From NCBI RefSeq assembly GCF_963877135.1, contig NZ_CAWNSW010000155.1, positions 49,039 through 113,038 on the forward strand: a stretch of DNA of 64,000 nt, given 5' to 3'. The stretch is from Stenomitos frigidus_A. GTDB taxonomy: Bacteria; Cyanobacteriota; Cyanobacteriia; Leptolyngbyales; Leptolyngbyaceae. The notes below the pieces were generated by a model. That model searched no databases. It worked only from the letters and a program-made list of their open reading frames with translations, and was not told the DNA's origin. Below, piece after piece: positions 1-11,012 of the stretch. Made by a program: the position numbers and the translations under genes. The first letter of the stretch is position 1. The number at the start of each line of letters is the position of its first letter.

Positions 1-1
1 C

Positions 2-1093
2 AACCAGATCAAAACCGCCAACGCCGCCGGAGCCAGGATTGACGCGGTAGAAGGTTCGAACGAACCAGATTTATTCTGGATTCCCTCTCGGTTTGACAAA
101 CAGTATAAAGGACAAGGCTTTCCCAAGGGCGTGATTGCGTTTCAAAAGGATTTGTACACTGCGATCAAGCGTGACTCAAAAACGGCATCACTGAAAGTCA
201 TTGGGCCTTCATTGGGTATGACTTACGATCCGGGTGGCGGCAACCCCAACCCACTGCCCAAAGGAAGCCTTGCAAATGCCGTCGATTGGGGTAACTTCCA
301 TCCCTATCCCGGTGGCAACCCATTCAGCTTTCCTTTTGACTACAACACCACAGCGAAATACTACTGGAATAGCAACTTCCCCTCCATCAACATTGACGAA
401 TTTCCCTACAACTTCGACACCTACAGTCCGCCGTTTCAGCCCAAGCCGATGGCAACAACCGAAACCGGTTATTCAACGTTTAAGCAATGGGTGTCCGAGA
501 AGGTGCATGCCAAATACATGCCACGTCTCTTTCTCGAATTTTTCCGCAAGAACGTGCAGCGTACCTGCTCCTATGAGTTTGTAGACGAATTTGCCGATCC
601 TCAGAAGACAAAGCGCGAAGCGAACTTTGGTCTGTTGCGTCACGATCTCACACCCAAACCTGCTTACAACGCCGTCAAGAATCTGATTGCTCTACTGCGC
701 GATCCAGGAGCGAACTTCACGCCGAGTGGACTCGCCTACTCGCTGGACGTGCGCCCCGTGCAAAACTACCGCGAACCCTTGTCAAAACGCGTTGCCAATT
801 ACGATCGCACTCAATATGTCCATCACGTCCTTTTGCAAAAGCGCGATCGCACCTTTTATCTGGTGCTTTGGCACGAGGTTTCCAACAACGATACCAGCGT
901 CCAGCCACCCCGCGAGATTCAGCCGCCCGCACTGCCCGTCACGCTTAAATTGGGTCAGCCCATCCGCACGGTTGCCATTTATGCGCTGGGCGAAGATGGT
1001 CGCCTGACTACCACACCCACCCGCCTGACCAGTAACCAACTGACGTTAAACGTGCCCGATCGCGTGGTCATTGTGAAACTCGTACCAGCTTAA
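2..1093 (+). CDS. glycoside hydrolase, clan GH-A-like, 5'-truncated by window edge
   Basis: The frame is open from the first bases, so the gene starts before the window; 363 residues are visible. The early EGSNEPD segment (bases about 50-70) looks like the acid/base Glu strand of (beta/alpha)8 glycosidases, and TTETGY near base 460 fits the nucleophile Glu strand. The segment LTPKPAYNAVKNLI near base 650 is typical of the end of the barrel, and the last 130 residues look like a beta-rich accessory domain. It probably hydrolyses a polysaccharide or glycoside outside the cytoplasm, but any signal peptide is off-window. The exact GH family is not recognised. Class is inferred from motif layout. 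Confidence 0.6.
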   Translation, partial: NQIKTANAAGARIDAVEGSNEPDLFWIPSRFDKQYKGQGFPKGVIAFQKDLYTAIKRDSKTASLKVIGPSLGMTYDPGGGNPNPLPKGSLANAVDWGNFHPYPGGNPFSFPFDYNTTAKYYWNSNFPSINIDEFPYNFDTYSPPFQPKPMATTETGYSTFKQWVSEKVHAKYMPRLFLEFFRKNVQRTCSYEFVDEFADPQKTKREANFGLLRHDLTPKPAYNAVKNLIALLRDPGANFTPSGLAYSLDVRPVQNYREPLSKRVANYDRTQYVHHVLLQKRDRTFYLVLWHEVSNNDTSVQPPREIQPPALPVTLKLGQPIRTVAIYALGEDGRLTTTPTRLTSNQLTLNVPDRVVIVKLVPA

Positions 1094-1097
1094 TTGC

Positions 1098-1342
1098 ATG
1101 ACTACCGACATCCCATCGCTACAGCAACGTGCGCTGCTCATCCATCAACGACTCTGTGTCGAGTACGGTTGCCCGATCGCTTACTTCCACAGCTTTGATC
1201 CGCTGAGTGAACTCGTGTCAACTACGAGGTTATGATGCTGCATGGTCAGCGCTGCTGTTATCACAAGAACCCAGCCTGCGATCGATGCTCCGTCCTGGAT
1301 CTCTGTCTGTTTGGACAAGCAAGATTGCATGGGAAGGCGTAG
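1098..1342 (+). pseudogene. endonuclease III-like gene remnant, middle deleted
   Basis: Two pieces of one endonuclease III-like (Nth, helix-hairpin-helix/Fe-S) protein lie side by side. From ATG 1098 about 41 codons resemble the family's N-terminus (HQRLCVEYGCPIAYFHSFD, DPLSELVS) and end at a TGA at 1233. In a different frame from 1232 to the TAG at 1342 comes its C-terminus (MMLHGQRCC..., CDRCSVLDLC), with the C-x6-C-x2-C-x5-C spacing of the 4Fe-4S loop. The roughly 130-150 codons that should lie between, including the catalytic Lys/Asp region, are absent. It cannot encode a working DNA glycosylase. The identification rests on the cysteine spacing and the order of the two ends. Confidence 0.65.
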
Positions 1343-1356
1343 CACTGGAGAGCCTC

Positions 1357-4101
<2,745 letters not shown>

Positions 4102-4361
4102 ATTGCATCAAACAGGTTACGCTCTCTTCATTTTAGGGAGTTCTCGGGCTCTACGACACACGCCCCAGCAAAAGAGTCAGTAGACGCTGGCTGACGGTAC
4201 GTGAGTTGCATCACCAGCGGTTTGCCAGTGTATCACCACACGATCGCCGTCCCATCACCGATTGGGTGCCAATGTGTCACACGATCGGTGACGAACTGTC
4301 ACACTAGCTTCCAAACCTGAACTTCATACTTAGTTCATCATCTTCAGGCAGGAACGGCAGC

Positions 4362-4562
4362 ATGAGTCGGATTGACCAGGTTGTGCAAACGGCCATTTGT
4401 AGCGGCTATCTGACGACTGAAGCGGAGCAGCGGTTGTGTCAGTATTTTGATGGCAACTGCAACCTGCACGATATTATAGCTCTGACGATGCTACAACGGG
4501 CGTTGTCATCGGGGCAGGTGAAGCGCTTGTCGCAAGAGGAGACGCAACCCTGCGAAGTTTGA
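4362..4562 (+). CDS. small conserved-looking cyanobacterial protein, unknown function
   Basis: A 66-residue protein starting MSRIDQVVQTAICSGYLT. It is predicted to be mostly helical and soluble, with cysteines spread along it (C13, C26, C33, near the end C63). It lies alone between divergent mutS2 and the convergent LRR gene, 260 bp from the mutS2 start. No domain is recognised. Its codon use and compact length resemble small cyanobacterial proteins with a helical YLT...RLCQYFDG pattern. Function is not inferred. Confidence 0.6.
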   Translation: MSRIDQVVQTAICSGYLTTEAEQRLCQYFDGNCNLHDIIALTMLQRALSSGQVKRLSQEETQPCEV

Positions 4563-4624
4563 GCAAGGCGCTGATGTCTTCGTAACGGTTTGTAGGCTTG
4601 AATAGAATGCTAAAAGAGTCTGCT

Positions 4625-7510
4625 TTACGGATGAAACTCTTTAGCGTGATGTTCGCAGAGCCAGAGGTAATCGCCTTCAGGGGTCAGTATTTGCTTGAGG
4701 TTGCCCCATTGTTTACTGGGATCTTTCTGGTCGAGCAGTTGCCGCAAGGCACGCAAGGCCGCACCATCGATCGCGTCCAGTTTGCGATCGCCCTCTGGCA
4801 ACGCATCGGCATAGTCTGCATCGGCGAAGCCTTTGCTGTCGGGCAGTTTTCCGGCAAGCTCTTTGGCAAAGTCAATGTCGCTTTTGAAGATGGTTTCGTA
4901 ATCTTTGGCTTCCATGACACCCAGCCAGGGGCCGACTAAGGGCGTGGCGAATTTGAGAATTTTGACCATGCGACGGTAGTAGGGTGTCACCGTTTGCAAC
5001 CATTTCTGGGGTTCGTCGATCGGGTACAGTCCGCAGGGTTGCTTGGGGTCAGTCGGGTCAATGGTGGGGTGCATATGACCGGGCATCTGGCAGTAGAGTT
5101 GCAGGTTGATGCGCTGCATCCCGATGTCTTTTGACCAGACTCTGCGATCGTCGGGGCGGAGTACAAAGAGGTTGGGACACTGCGATTCCAAAAATTTCTG
5201 CTGCTGTCGGAATTGTCTGAGAAATTGACTCTGTACCAGTTCCCGTAGCTCTGATTGACCATCCTGGATTTCATCTAAGCGAGCCAGGACGGCATCTTGC
5301 GTTGTCCAGTGCAGCCCAAACAGGAGTTTGGTCACAGAAATGTTTTCCAGGCAAGAGGGACATTCAATGCTTTCCTTCGGCTGTTCGCGTTCCAGTCGTT
5401 TAACCAGATTGGCGTAATCAAATTCGTGTAAGCAGTTTTCATGATTTGGGTCTGGACAGGGAATCAGGCGAGTGATTTGCAGACCGGGGTAACGGCGCAA
5501 GGTGAGTTCGATGCCTTCTTTGAGCAGGTCAAAGAAACTGTGGGGCATAGCACCGCGCACGGTGAGTTGCAGATACTCTGCATTCGTCTTGTCGTCGCGC
5601 CCAATTTTGGCGAGTGCCAGATGGGTTTGTTCGCGGTCTTGAAATAAGACACCCGTGCGCCAGTGGATGCCGCGTCGTTCGCCTTCTTCGATCGTAAAGC
5701 GATGCTGGCGGGCAATGAACCAGGTGGGAATGCCGGGAAGCACCTCACTGAGCTGGAACTTCATGATGATTTCTTTGCAATTCGGCTCTTGCTGTTTGCT
5801 CTGCCACAGCGATTCGTAGTTGGGTGGCTCAAACGGTAAGCGTTCGACGATAAGGCTGATGTCTTTGTTCTCCAGCGTGCGGTAGGAGAGGTCAAAGCGT
5901 TCCATCAGGCGCAAAAAGTGATCGCGCATGGGGGCATCCAGGTCGCGCCAGAGCTGCTCCATGCAGGCACGGGTGAAGATGCCGTTGCGCTGCGTGACTT
6001 CCTCGGCTTCCAATACTTTGCTGATGTGTTCGGTTACCCACTGAGGTTTGAAGATAACCAGATCGTTGAGTTCGTCGTTGTCTTGAAAGAAGAGAATTTC
6101 GCCTAATTCATGCAGCCAGGTTGCCAGCACTCGTTGACTGGTAGGCGCGACTTTATGTTTATTCATCACGCCCCAAAACTTCTGCGGTGTAGTGTGACGC
6201 ATCTGAGAGTTTCGCAAGGCGTTGGCAAAGTTAAGCCAGGTAGTGGGCCAGCGTTCACCCATCAGGGGAAGCTGCGCGGCGGCATTGGTGATTGCCTGTC
6301 GTAGTGCCTCAATTCCCGTTCCTGCTTGATTGCTGATTTCCCACTGCCCGATGATTTCTGGGAACTGTTGTTGCAAATCGCTCAGGGGCAGGTCGGCATC
6401 GCGTTCATCAATGTGGGTTGCCACTAAAAGAATCGGCGAATCAGGTGCGTTAGCGCGAATGGTCTTGAGCCAGTAGATGAGTTTGCCCTGTTCCCATCCC
6501 AAACGGGCATTCCATGCCAGCAGAAACAAGGAACGATTGGTGAGAAAGAACTGGTGGGTCGCGTGATAAATCTCCTGTCCGCCAAAGTCCCAGGTATTAA
6601 GCTGCATGGTGACATCGGCTTCGCTGGGATGGGAGAGCGAGAGACTGCCAATGGCAATGCCGCGCGTGGTCGATTCCTGTTTGTCAAACGGTTGCCCATT
6701 GAGTGCTCGCAGCAGAGACGTTTTGCCCACACCTCCTTCACCCACTATCAGCAGCTTAGAAACCCATTTTCTTTCACTACCTTTTAGTAATTGGCGACAG
6801 TAGGTAACGATTGCTTTCGTTCCCTGATCAACAATCTCTGGCTGCGGCGAAGTAAGTGGATTGCCTGTTAGCTCTAAGCCTGGTGACCCATACGGAAATT
6901 CTTTTAATTCAGTTAGATAACCAACCTCCGGAGGCAATACAGTCAATTGGTTGTTCCCTAAAGTTAACGATATCAACTTAGTTAATTTGCATAGCTCTAG
7001 GGGTAATTTAGTTAATTTATTATCTTGAATGTGTAACCTTTTTAGGTTTCTAAGTAATTCAATCTCTTTTGGAAGAGTCGTCAATGACAGGTTAAATGCC
7101 CATAAGCTAGTTAGATTGTTTAGATGAAAGATTTGAGCAGGTAAATAGTTGAAGCAATTGCCTCCAATCCCTAATTCCTTTAGGTTCTTTAGATTGCCAA
7201 ATCTAAGAGGTAGATCTACGAGACGATTATTATTCAATTTAAGCTCAACAAGGGCTTTTAACTGCTCAATTTCAGCGGGAAGATTCACCAATTGATTATC
7301 CCTAATTTCTAGCTTCTCAAGCTTAATCAGTTTGCTTATTTCGGGAGGTATTAAAGTTAATTTATTGTGATCAAGATTAAGCCTTTTCAGATTAGTGAGT
7401 TGCCAAAGTTCTGCTGGCAGCGCCGTTAAATTTTGACCTGAGAGATCAAGGACAGTCTCTTTTGTCCGTGCAGCGTGTTTAATTCGTTCAAGGAGTTCTG
7501 CCTGGTTCAT
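4625..7510 (-). CDS. leucine-rich repeat Roc-COR GTPase
   Basis: A 961-residue protein of the ROCO type. LRRs (L..LP.E...L..L..L pattern) fill about residues 15-245. The Roc GTPase follows, with P-loop GEGGVGKTS near residue 260, G3 WDFGGQE and a G4-like THIDER. Then comes a COR dimerisation domain to about residue 650. The C-terminal 300 residues carry a zinc-like pair, CPDPNHENC and CPSC. ATG 7510 (MNQAELLERIKH) is chosen because the 37 codons upstream overlap, in another frame, a vapC remnant and look non-protein. Bacterial ROCO proteins are GTP-driven dimerisation switches; the target here is unknown. The LRR part is visibly more AT-rich than the rest. Confidence 0.92.
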   Translation of the reverse strand: MNQAELLERIKHAARTKETVLDLSGQNLTALPAELWQLTNLKRLNLDHNKLTLIPPEISKLIKLEKLEIRDNQLVNLPAEIEQLKALVELKLNNNRLVDLPLRFGNLKNLKELGIGGNCFNYLPAQIFHLNNLTSLWAFNLSLTTLPKEIELLRNLKRLHIQDNKLTKLPLELCKLTKLISLTLGNNQLTVLPPEVGYLTELKEFPYGSPGLELTGNPLTSPQPEIVDQGTKAIVTYCRQLLKGSERKWVSKLLIVGEGGVGKTSLLRALNGQPFDKQESTTRGIAIGSLSLSHPSEADVTMQLNTWDFGGQEIYHATHQFFLTNRSLFLLAWNARLGWEQGKLIYWLKTIRANAPDSPILLVATHIDERDADLPLSDLQQQFPEIIGQWEISNQAGTGIEALRQAITNAAAQLPLMGERWPTTWLNFANALRNSQMRHTTPQKFWGVMNKHKVAPTSQRVLATWLHELGEILFFQDNDELNDLVIFKPQWVTEHISKVLEAEEVTQRNGIFTRACMEQLWRDLDAPMRDHFLRLMERFDLSYRTLENKDISLIVERLPFEPPNYESLWQSKQQEPNCKEIIMKFQLSEVLPGIPTWFIARQHRFTIEEGERRGIHWRTGVLFQDREQTHLALAKIGRDDKTNAEYLQLTVRGAMPHSFFDLLKEGIELTLRRYPGLQITRLIPCPDPNHENCLHEFDYANLVKRLEREQPKESIECPSCLENISVTKLLFGLHWTTQDAVLARLDEIQDGQSELRELVQSQFLRQFRQQQKFLESQCPNLFVLRPDDRRVWSKDIGMQRINLQLYCQMPGHMHPTIDPTDPKQPCGLYPIDEPQKWLQTVTPYYRRMVKILKFATPLVGPWLGVMEAKDYETIFKSDIDFAKELAGKLPDSKGFADADYADALPEGDRKLDAIDGAALRALRQLLDQKDPSKQWGNLKQILTPEGDYLWLCEHHAKEFHP

Positions 7511-7586
7511 GAACTGGGGCTTGGGGGGAGGGGGTGTGGGTTGTAGGGTAAAAGCGTGTGCTTCCTGCAACGATAACAGCGCTACT

Positions 7587-7691
7587 TTATGCCCATACCC
7601 GTTGAATCGTATAGGCATCAAACTGTTTGTCTTGACTGATGACGATCAACGAGTGGGTCATAACTTGTGCAATCAGCATTCGGTCGAATAG
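7587..7691 (-). pseudogene. VapC (PIN-domain toxin) C-terminal remnant
   Basis: The minus strand encodes LFDRMLIAQVM, then THSLIVISQDKQFDAY and TIQRVWA followed by TAA. This is the last 30-35 residues of a VapC/PIN toxin, including the conserved (D)xFDRML and late-Asp segments. It directly overlaps the 3' end of the antitoxin gene. The first 90-100 codons of the toxin, with most metal-binding acidic residues, are missing, so no active RNase can be made. A 30-residue peptide could still start at the ATG ending at 7677. Confidence 0.75.
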
Positions 7692-7912
7692 TCCTTGAAG
7701 TCTTCTAACGGCTCATCAAAGTTATCCGCAAGCCAAATTTTTCCTTTCCAGATGCCAAGCCCGCCTCGCTTCGCAGGTTTTTCCGCTTGAATATCTAGCG
7801 CATCAGGCGTTGAATGGCTTTCGATCAAGGCTTTTGCATAGTGCAAGAGGTCTTGCTTAAGAGGCTCTGGCATCTGGGCAATCGTTTGTAAAATCTCTGT
7901 GTCTGTCGTCAT
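7673..7912 (-). CDS. VapB-like antitoxin of a broken toxin-antitoxin pair
   Basis: A 79-residue protein beginning MTTDTEILQTIAQMPEPLKQ. An N-terminal helical segment leads to an RGGLGIWKGKIWLADNFDEP tail, the toxin-binding pattern of DUF2281/VapB-type antitoxins. The natural C-terminus should stop soon after EPLEDFKDY; here it runs on as STEC into the toxin remnant, marking the deletion junction. With its toxin gone it would be an orphan antitoxin, perhaps still self-repressing or cross-neutralising. Confidence 0.75.
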   Translation of the reverse strand: MTTDTEILQTIAQMPEPLKQDLLHYAKALIESHSTPDALDIQAEKPAKRGGLGIWKGKIWLADNFDEPLEDFKDYSTEC

Positions 7913-8235
7913 TTTCTCTTTAACGCTGCATTATTTCAGTACGGTCAGAAAAAAGTTCGGTTGAGTCTATGGTAATTGGGAATCAAGTGTGAAGTGGAAC
8001 GACGATCGCGCTTCCTGTAACGGTAACAGCGCGATCGCTCCTGTCCATCTAGCAACCAGGGAGCGATCGCCAACGCCAGACCTTATGATTGAGGTGAACC
8101 GCTTCACTCAATCTTGCTAACGCTATGGTGGATGCCCTACGAACGTCTCGACTTCAGCAGGCGATCGATGTTGCACTCATCATGACTCACGGGCATTCAG
8201 ATTCGCTCTCTAACACCCAAAAAGGAGAAAGTTAG
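7913..8235. other. intergenic region between divergent toxin-antitoxin modules
   Basis: Contains several HIP1 octamers, an imperfect hairpin at 8087-8113 (GATTGAG...CTCAATC), and a 36-codon open frame from ATG 8125 to TAG 8235 that abuts the hicB start. That frame has no recognised similarity and may be chance. An AAAGGAG Shine-Dalgarno at 8220-8226 sits about 9 bp before the hicB TTG. Confidence 0.4.
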
Positions 8236-8481
8236 TTGCTTTATAAAGTGCCTTTAGTGCTTTCACCACAGTCGGAAGGGGGCTTTACAGTGACATCACC
8301 ACTGCTGCCAGAACTGGTTACAGAGGGTGAAACGGTCGAGGAGGCATTGGCAAACGTCCGTGATGCATTGGCGGCTGTTGTGGAAGCCTATGAAGATTTA
8401 GGGCGACACTTGCCGCTCAATATGCAGGTTGCAGACGCTGAAAATGCTCTCTGGCTGGAAACCGTTGTGACTGCCCCATGA
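8236..8481 (+). CDS. hicB: HicB-family antitoxin
   Basis: An 81-residue protein with the HicB pattern: a short beta start (YKVPLVLSPQSEGGFTVTSP), then P.LPELVTEGETVEEAL and a helix ALANVRDALAAVVEAY. It is a partial RNase H fold that binds and blocks HicA. The start is TTG at 8236, chosen for the AAAGGAG ribosome site just upstream and because LYKVPL is the family start. It overlaps hicA by 4 bp (ATGA), which suggests translational coupling. Antitoxin-first order differs from the classical hicA-hicB order. Confidence 0.85.
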   Translation: MLYKVPLVLSPQSEGGFTVTSPLLPELVTEGETVEEALANVRDALAAVVEAYEDLGRHLPLNMQVADAENALWLETVVTAP

Positions 8482-8690
8482 AGTATCGCGATGTCACTCG
8501 CAAGCTAAAAGTACTGGGCTGTGAGGAGTTGCCTCGACGTGGGGGCGGCTCTCACCGTAAATGGTTGAATCCAGAGACACAGCAAGCGACTGTACTGCCA
8601 GATTGGGGTAGCCGTGATCTCAAACTTGGCACCGTGCGGGCTGCCATTCGACAGTTAGGCATTGATTGGAGTGCGTTTGACGGTGCATAG
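8478..8690 (+). CDS. hicA: HicA-family mRNA interferase toxin
   Basis: A 70-residue double-stranded-RNA-binding-like toxin. The conserved RRGGGSHRKW segment carries the catalytic His, and the C-terminal part KLGTVRAAIRQLGI is the usual helix. HicA cleaves mRNA and arrests growth until bound by HicB. The length is normal and all expected parts are present, so unlike the neighbouring vapBC this pair looks intact. Confidence 0.87.
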   Translation: MKYRDVTRKLKVLGCEELPRRGGGSHRKWLNPETQQATVLPDWGSRDLKLGTVRAAIRQLGIDWSAFDGA

Positions 8691-8713
8691 CGCCACTGCT
8701 TGTAAAAATAGCT

Positions 8714-8908
8714 TCATTGGATCAAAGCGTTGGAGCTGATTGACTGACAAACGATCTTCGCGTAGCGATTGTCATCGCCTGCAATGCGATTGCAACACCC
8801 CACAACGGCATTGTTACCCTGCACGATAGTAACGAAGCGCAATCCGTCGGCTTGAAGAAAAAATCCGATCGCAAACGCCCTACACGCCAAAAAGCCGCGA
8901 TCACGTGA
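8714..8908 (+). pseudogene. possible coding remnant with in-frame stop, unknown family
   Basis: On the plus strand a coherent-looking frame reads DQSVGAD, stop (8741), LTNDLRVAIVIACNAIATP, HNGIVTLHDSNEAQSVGLKK, KSDRKRPTRQKAAIT, stop (8906). The opposite strand is also open, as often happens antisense to real coding DNA. No start codon is convincing and the family is not recognised. It could be the 3' remnant of a gene or a dispersed repeat. Confidence 0.25.
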
Positions 8909-8931
8909 GCCACTTTCTGATGAGGCGATCG

Positions 8932-9774
8932 TCATCTTTCATCTTGCTCAGGCAGTGACAGCGCGAGCTGGTAGAGCTGACGCCGGGGTAATGCAGTTTG
9001 CTGTGCCAGTTGACGGCTGGCATCCGATCGCGACAGACCTTGCTTCAAAAGATTTTGCAGTTCGGTTTTAAGGGTTGCTTCAGAGAGCACAGGCTGAGTA
9101 GCGTCTGCTCCAGCCACCACTACCGTAAATTCGCCCTGTGGTTCGTGACTGCTGTAGTGCGCGATCGCCGCTGCCACCGTGCCACGCCAAATCTCCTCAT
9201 ACCGTTTGGTCAATTCCCGCGCCAGCACAATTTGACGGTCTGCTCCCAAAAGCAGAAGATCTTGCAACGTTTGTCGTATCCGATGGGGCGCTTCGTAAAA
9301 AATCAGCGTTCGAGGCTCCGTCTGCAACACCTCTAGATGGGCACGACGGGCTTGCGATTTAGCGGGTAGGAAACCTTCAAAAATAAACCGATCGCACGGC
9401 AAACCAGATGCAATTAAAGCGGCGATCGCGGCACTCGGCCCCGGAATGGGCACCACAGAAATATCCGCCTCCGCGCAAGCTTTCACCAGTTCATAGCCAG
9501 GGTCAGAAATACCCGGCATCCCCGCATCCGTCACCAGCGCAATGCTTTTTCCCTGCTGCAATCGTTCTAGTAGCTCTGTTGTGCGACTATACCGATTGTG
9601 ATCGTGATAGCTAATTTGGGGGGTGCCTACCTGAAAATGATGCAGCAGCTTGCCTGTATGGCGCGTATCCTCAGCAGCAATCAAATCCACCGTTTGCAGA
9701 ATCCGCACGGCTCGAAAGGTCATGTCTTCTAGATTACCGATCGGTGTGCCGACGAGATAGAGCGTTCCGGGCAT
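8932..9774 (-). CDS. rsmI: 16S rRNA (cytidine-1402 2'-O)-methyltransferase RsmI
   Basis: A 280-residue SAM-dependent tetrapyrrole-methylase-fold enzyme that 2'-O-methylates C1402 in the ribosomal decoding centre. Clear signatures are GTLYLVGTPIGNLEDMTFRA at the start, AAEDTRHTGKLLHHF, ALVTDAGMPGISDPGYELV and GPSAAIAALIASGLP. The start is placed at MPGTLYL (ATG 9774). The frame stays open another 45 codons upstream, but that part is only translated tandem repeat (SAVSGQRSAVS), so it is not taken as protein. Confidence 0.95.
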   Translation of the reverse strand: MPGTLYLVGTPIGNLEDMTFRAVRILQTVDLIAAEDTRHTGKLLHHFQVGTPQISYHDHNRYSRTTELLERLQQGKSIALVTDAGMPGISDPGYELVKACAEADISVVPIPGPSAAIAALIASGLPCDRFIFEGFLPAKSQARRAHLEVLQTEPRTLIFYEAPHRIRQTLQDLLLLGADRQIVLARELTKRYEEIWRGTVAAAIAHYSSHEPQGEFTVVVAGADATQPVLSEATLKTELQNLLKQGLSRSDASRQLAQQTALPRRQLYQLALSLPEQDER

Positions 9775-9776
9775 GG

Positions 9777-9922
<146 letters not shown>

Positions 9923-9926
9923 ACCA

Positions 9927-10814
9927 ATGTCCCAACTTCAATCCCATCGGGGACTTTTCATCGGTGTTGTGACGCTCGATCTCATCTATCTGGTCGATCG
10001 CCCACCGTTGGCTAATGAAAAACTCGCTGCTTCTGACTATACGGTGTCAGCGGGGGGGCCGGCGACGAATGCGGCTGTTGCGTTTAGTCATTTGGGTAAC
10101 GAGGCGATCGTGATGGGTGTGCTGGGCATGCATCCAATGGCGCAGTTGATTCTGACCGATCTTCAGCAATATGGGGTGACACTCAACGATCTAAGTCCGA
10201 CTCTTGCGACTCCGCCGCCCGTCTCCTCCATCATGGTGACAGAAAAAACAGGCGACCGAGCAGTCGTCTCGTTGAATGCAGTGAGAGCCCAGGCGAGTGC
10301 CAACATCCCTGCCAACAGCTTGCAGGATGTGGCTGTCATCCTCATCGACGGGCACCAAATGGCGGTGGGACGAACGATCGCAATGGAGGCACGATCGCGC
10401 GGAATTCCGGTTGTCATTGATGGCGGTAGCTGGAAACCGGGTTTTGAAACAGTGCTGCCTCTGGCTGACTATGTGATCTGTTCCGCCAACTTTCACCCTC
10501 CCCACTGCCAAAGCCCGCAAGACGTGGCGGCGTACCTGTTAAATTTAGGCGTTCCCCATATCGCCATTACGCAAGGGCAGCAACCCATTCAGTACTGGAC
10601 AGTAACCTCAGCGGGACACATCGACGTGCCCATTGTTACCGTGGTCGATACACTAGGAGCGGGAGATATCTTTCATGGTGCGTTCTGCCACGCCATTCTG
10701 CGAGAAGATTTTAGAGACGCACTGGCGATCGCTGCCAACATCGCGGCTCAGTCCTGCCAATACTTTGGTACCCGCCGCTGGATGGAGGAAGGAAGAGGAG
10801 AGAGTTTTGAGTGA
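9927..10814 (+). CDS. PfkB-family carbohydrate/nucleoside kinase
   Basis: A 295-residue ribokinase-like enzyme. Signatures are GGPATNAAVAFSHLGN near residue 46 and the catalytic DTLGAGDIFHGAF near residue 245, where the Asp is the base and GAGD forms the anion hole. It phosphorylates a small hydroxyl substrate with ATP; the substrate cannot be read from sequence. Inverted composite repeats flank it, and a CysQ-like phosphatase gene follows in the same direction about 200 bp on. Confidence 0.85.
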   Translation: MSQLQSHRGLFIGVVTLDLIYLVDRPPLANEKLAASDYTVSAGGPATNAAVAFSHLGNEAIVMGVLGMHPMAQLILTDLQQYGVTLNDLSPTLATPPPVSSIMVTEKTGDRAVVSLNAVRAQASANIPANSLQDVAVILIDGHQMAVGRTIAMEARSRGIPVVIDGGSWKPGFETVLPLADYVICSANFHPPHCQSPQDVAAYLLNLGVPHIAITQGQQPIQYWTVTSAGHIDVPIVTVVDTLGAGDIFHGAFCHAILREDFRDALAIAANIAAQSCQYFGTRRWMEEGRGESFE

Positions 10815-10824
10815 ATTGAGGAGT

Positions 10825-10998
10825 CAGCAGTCAGCAGTCAGTGGCCAGCGGTCAGCGGTCAGCGGTCAGCAGTCAGCAGTCAGCAGTCAGCGATAAAACT
10901 AACTCAAAACTCTCTAGCGTAGCGGCGCAAAGCGCTACTCAAAACTCAAAACTCAAAACTCAAAACTCAAAACTTCTTACCCTTCCCTCACCCCTCTC
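10825..10998. repeat. composite STRR block, right of pfkB (inverted copy)
   Basis: Arrays of CAGCAGT/CAGCGGT-type heptamers, then a core at 10885-10939 that is the reverse complement, with only a few mismatches, of the core at 9811-9864, then about five CTCAAAA heptamers. Confidence 0.9.
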
Positions 10999-11012
10999 GG
11001 AGACTGCCCAAT

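Noticed and set aside
8722..8935. Minus-strand frames of 63 and 73 codons downstream of rsmI
   Set aside because: They mirror the plus-strand remnant and have no family resemblance or ribosome site.
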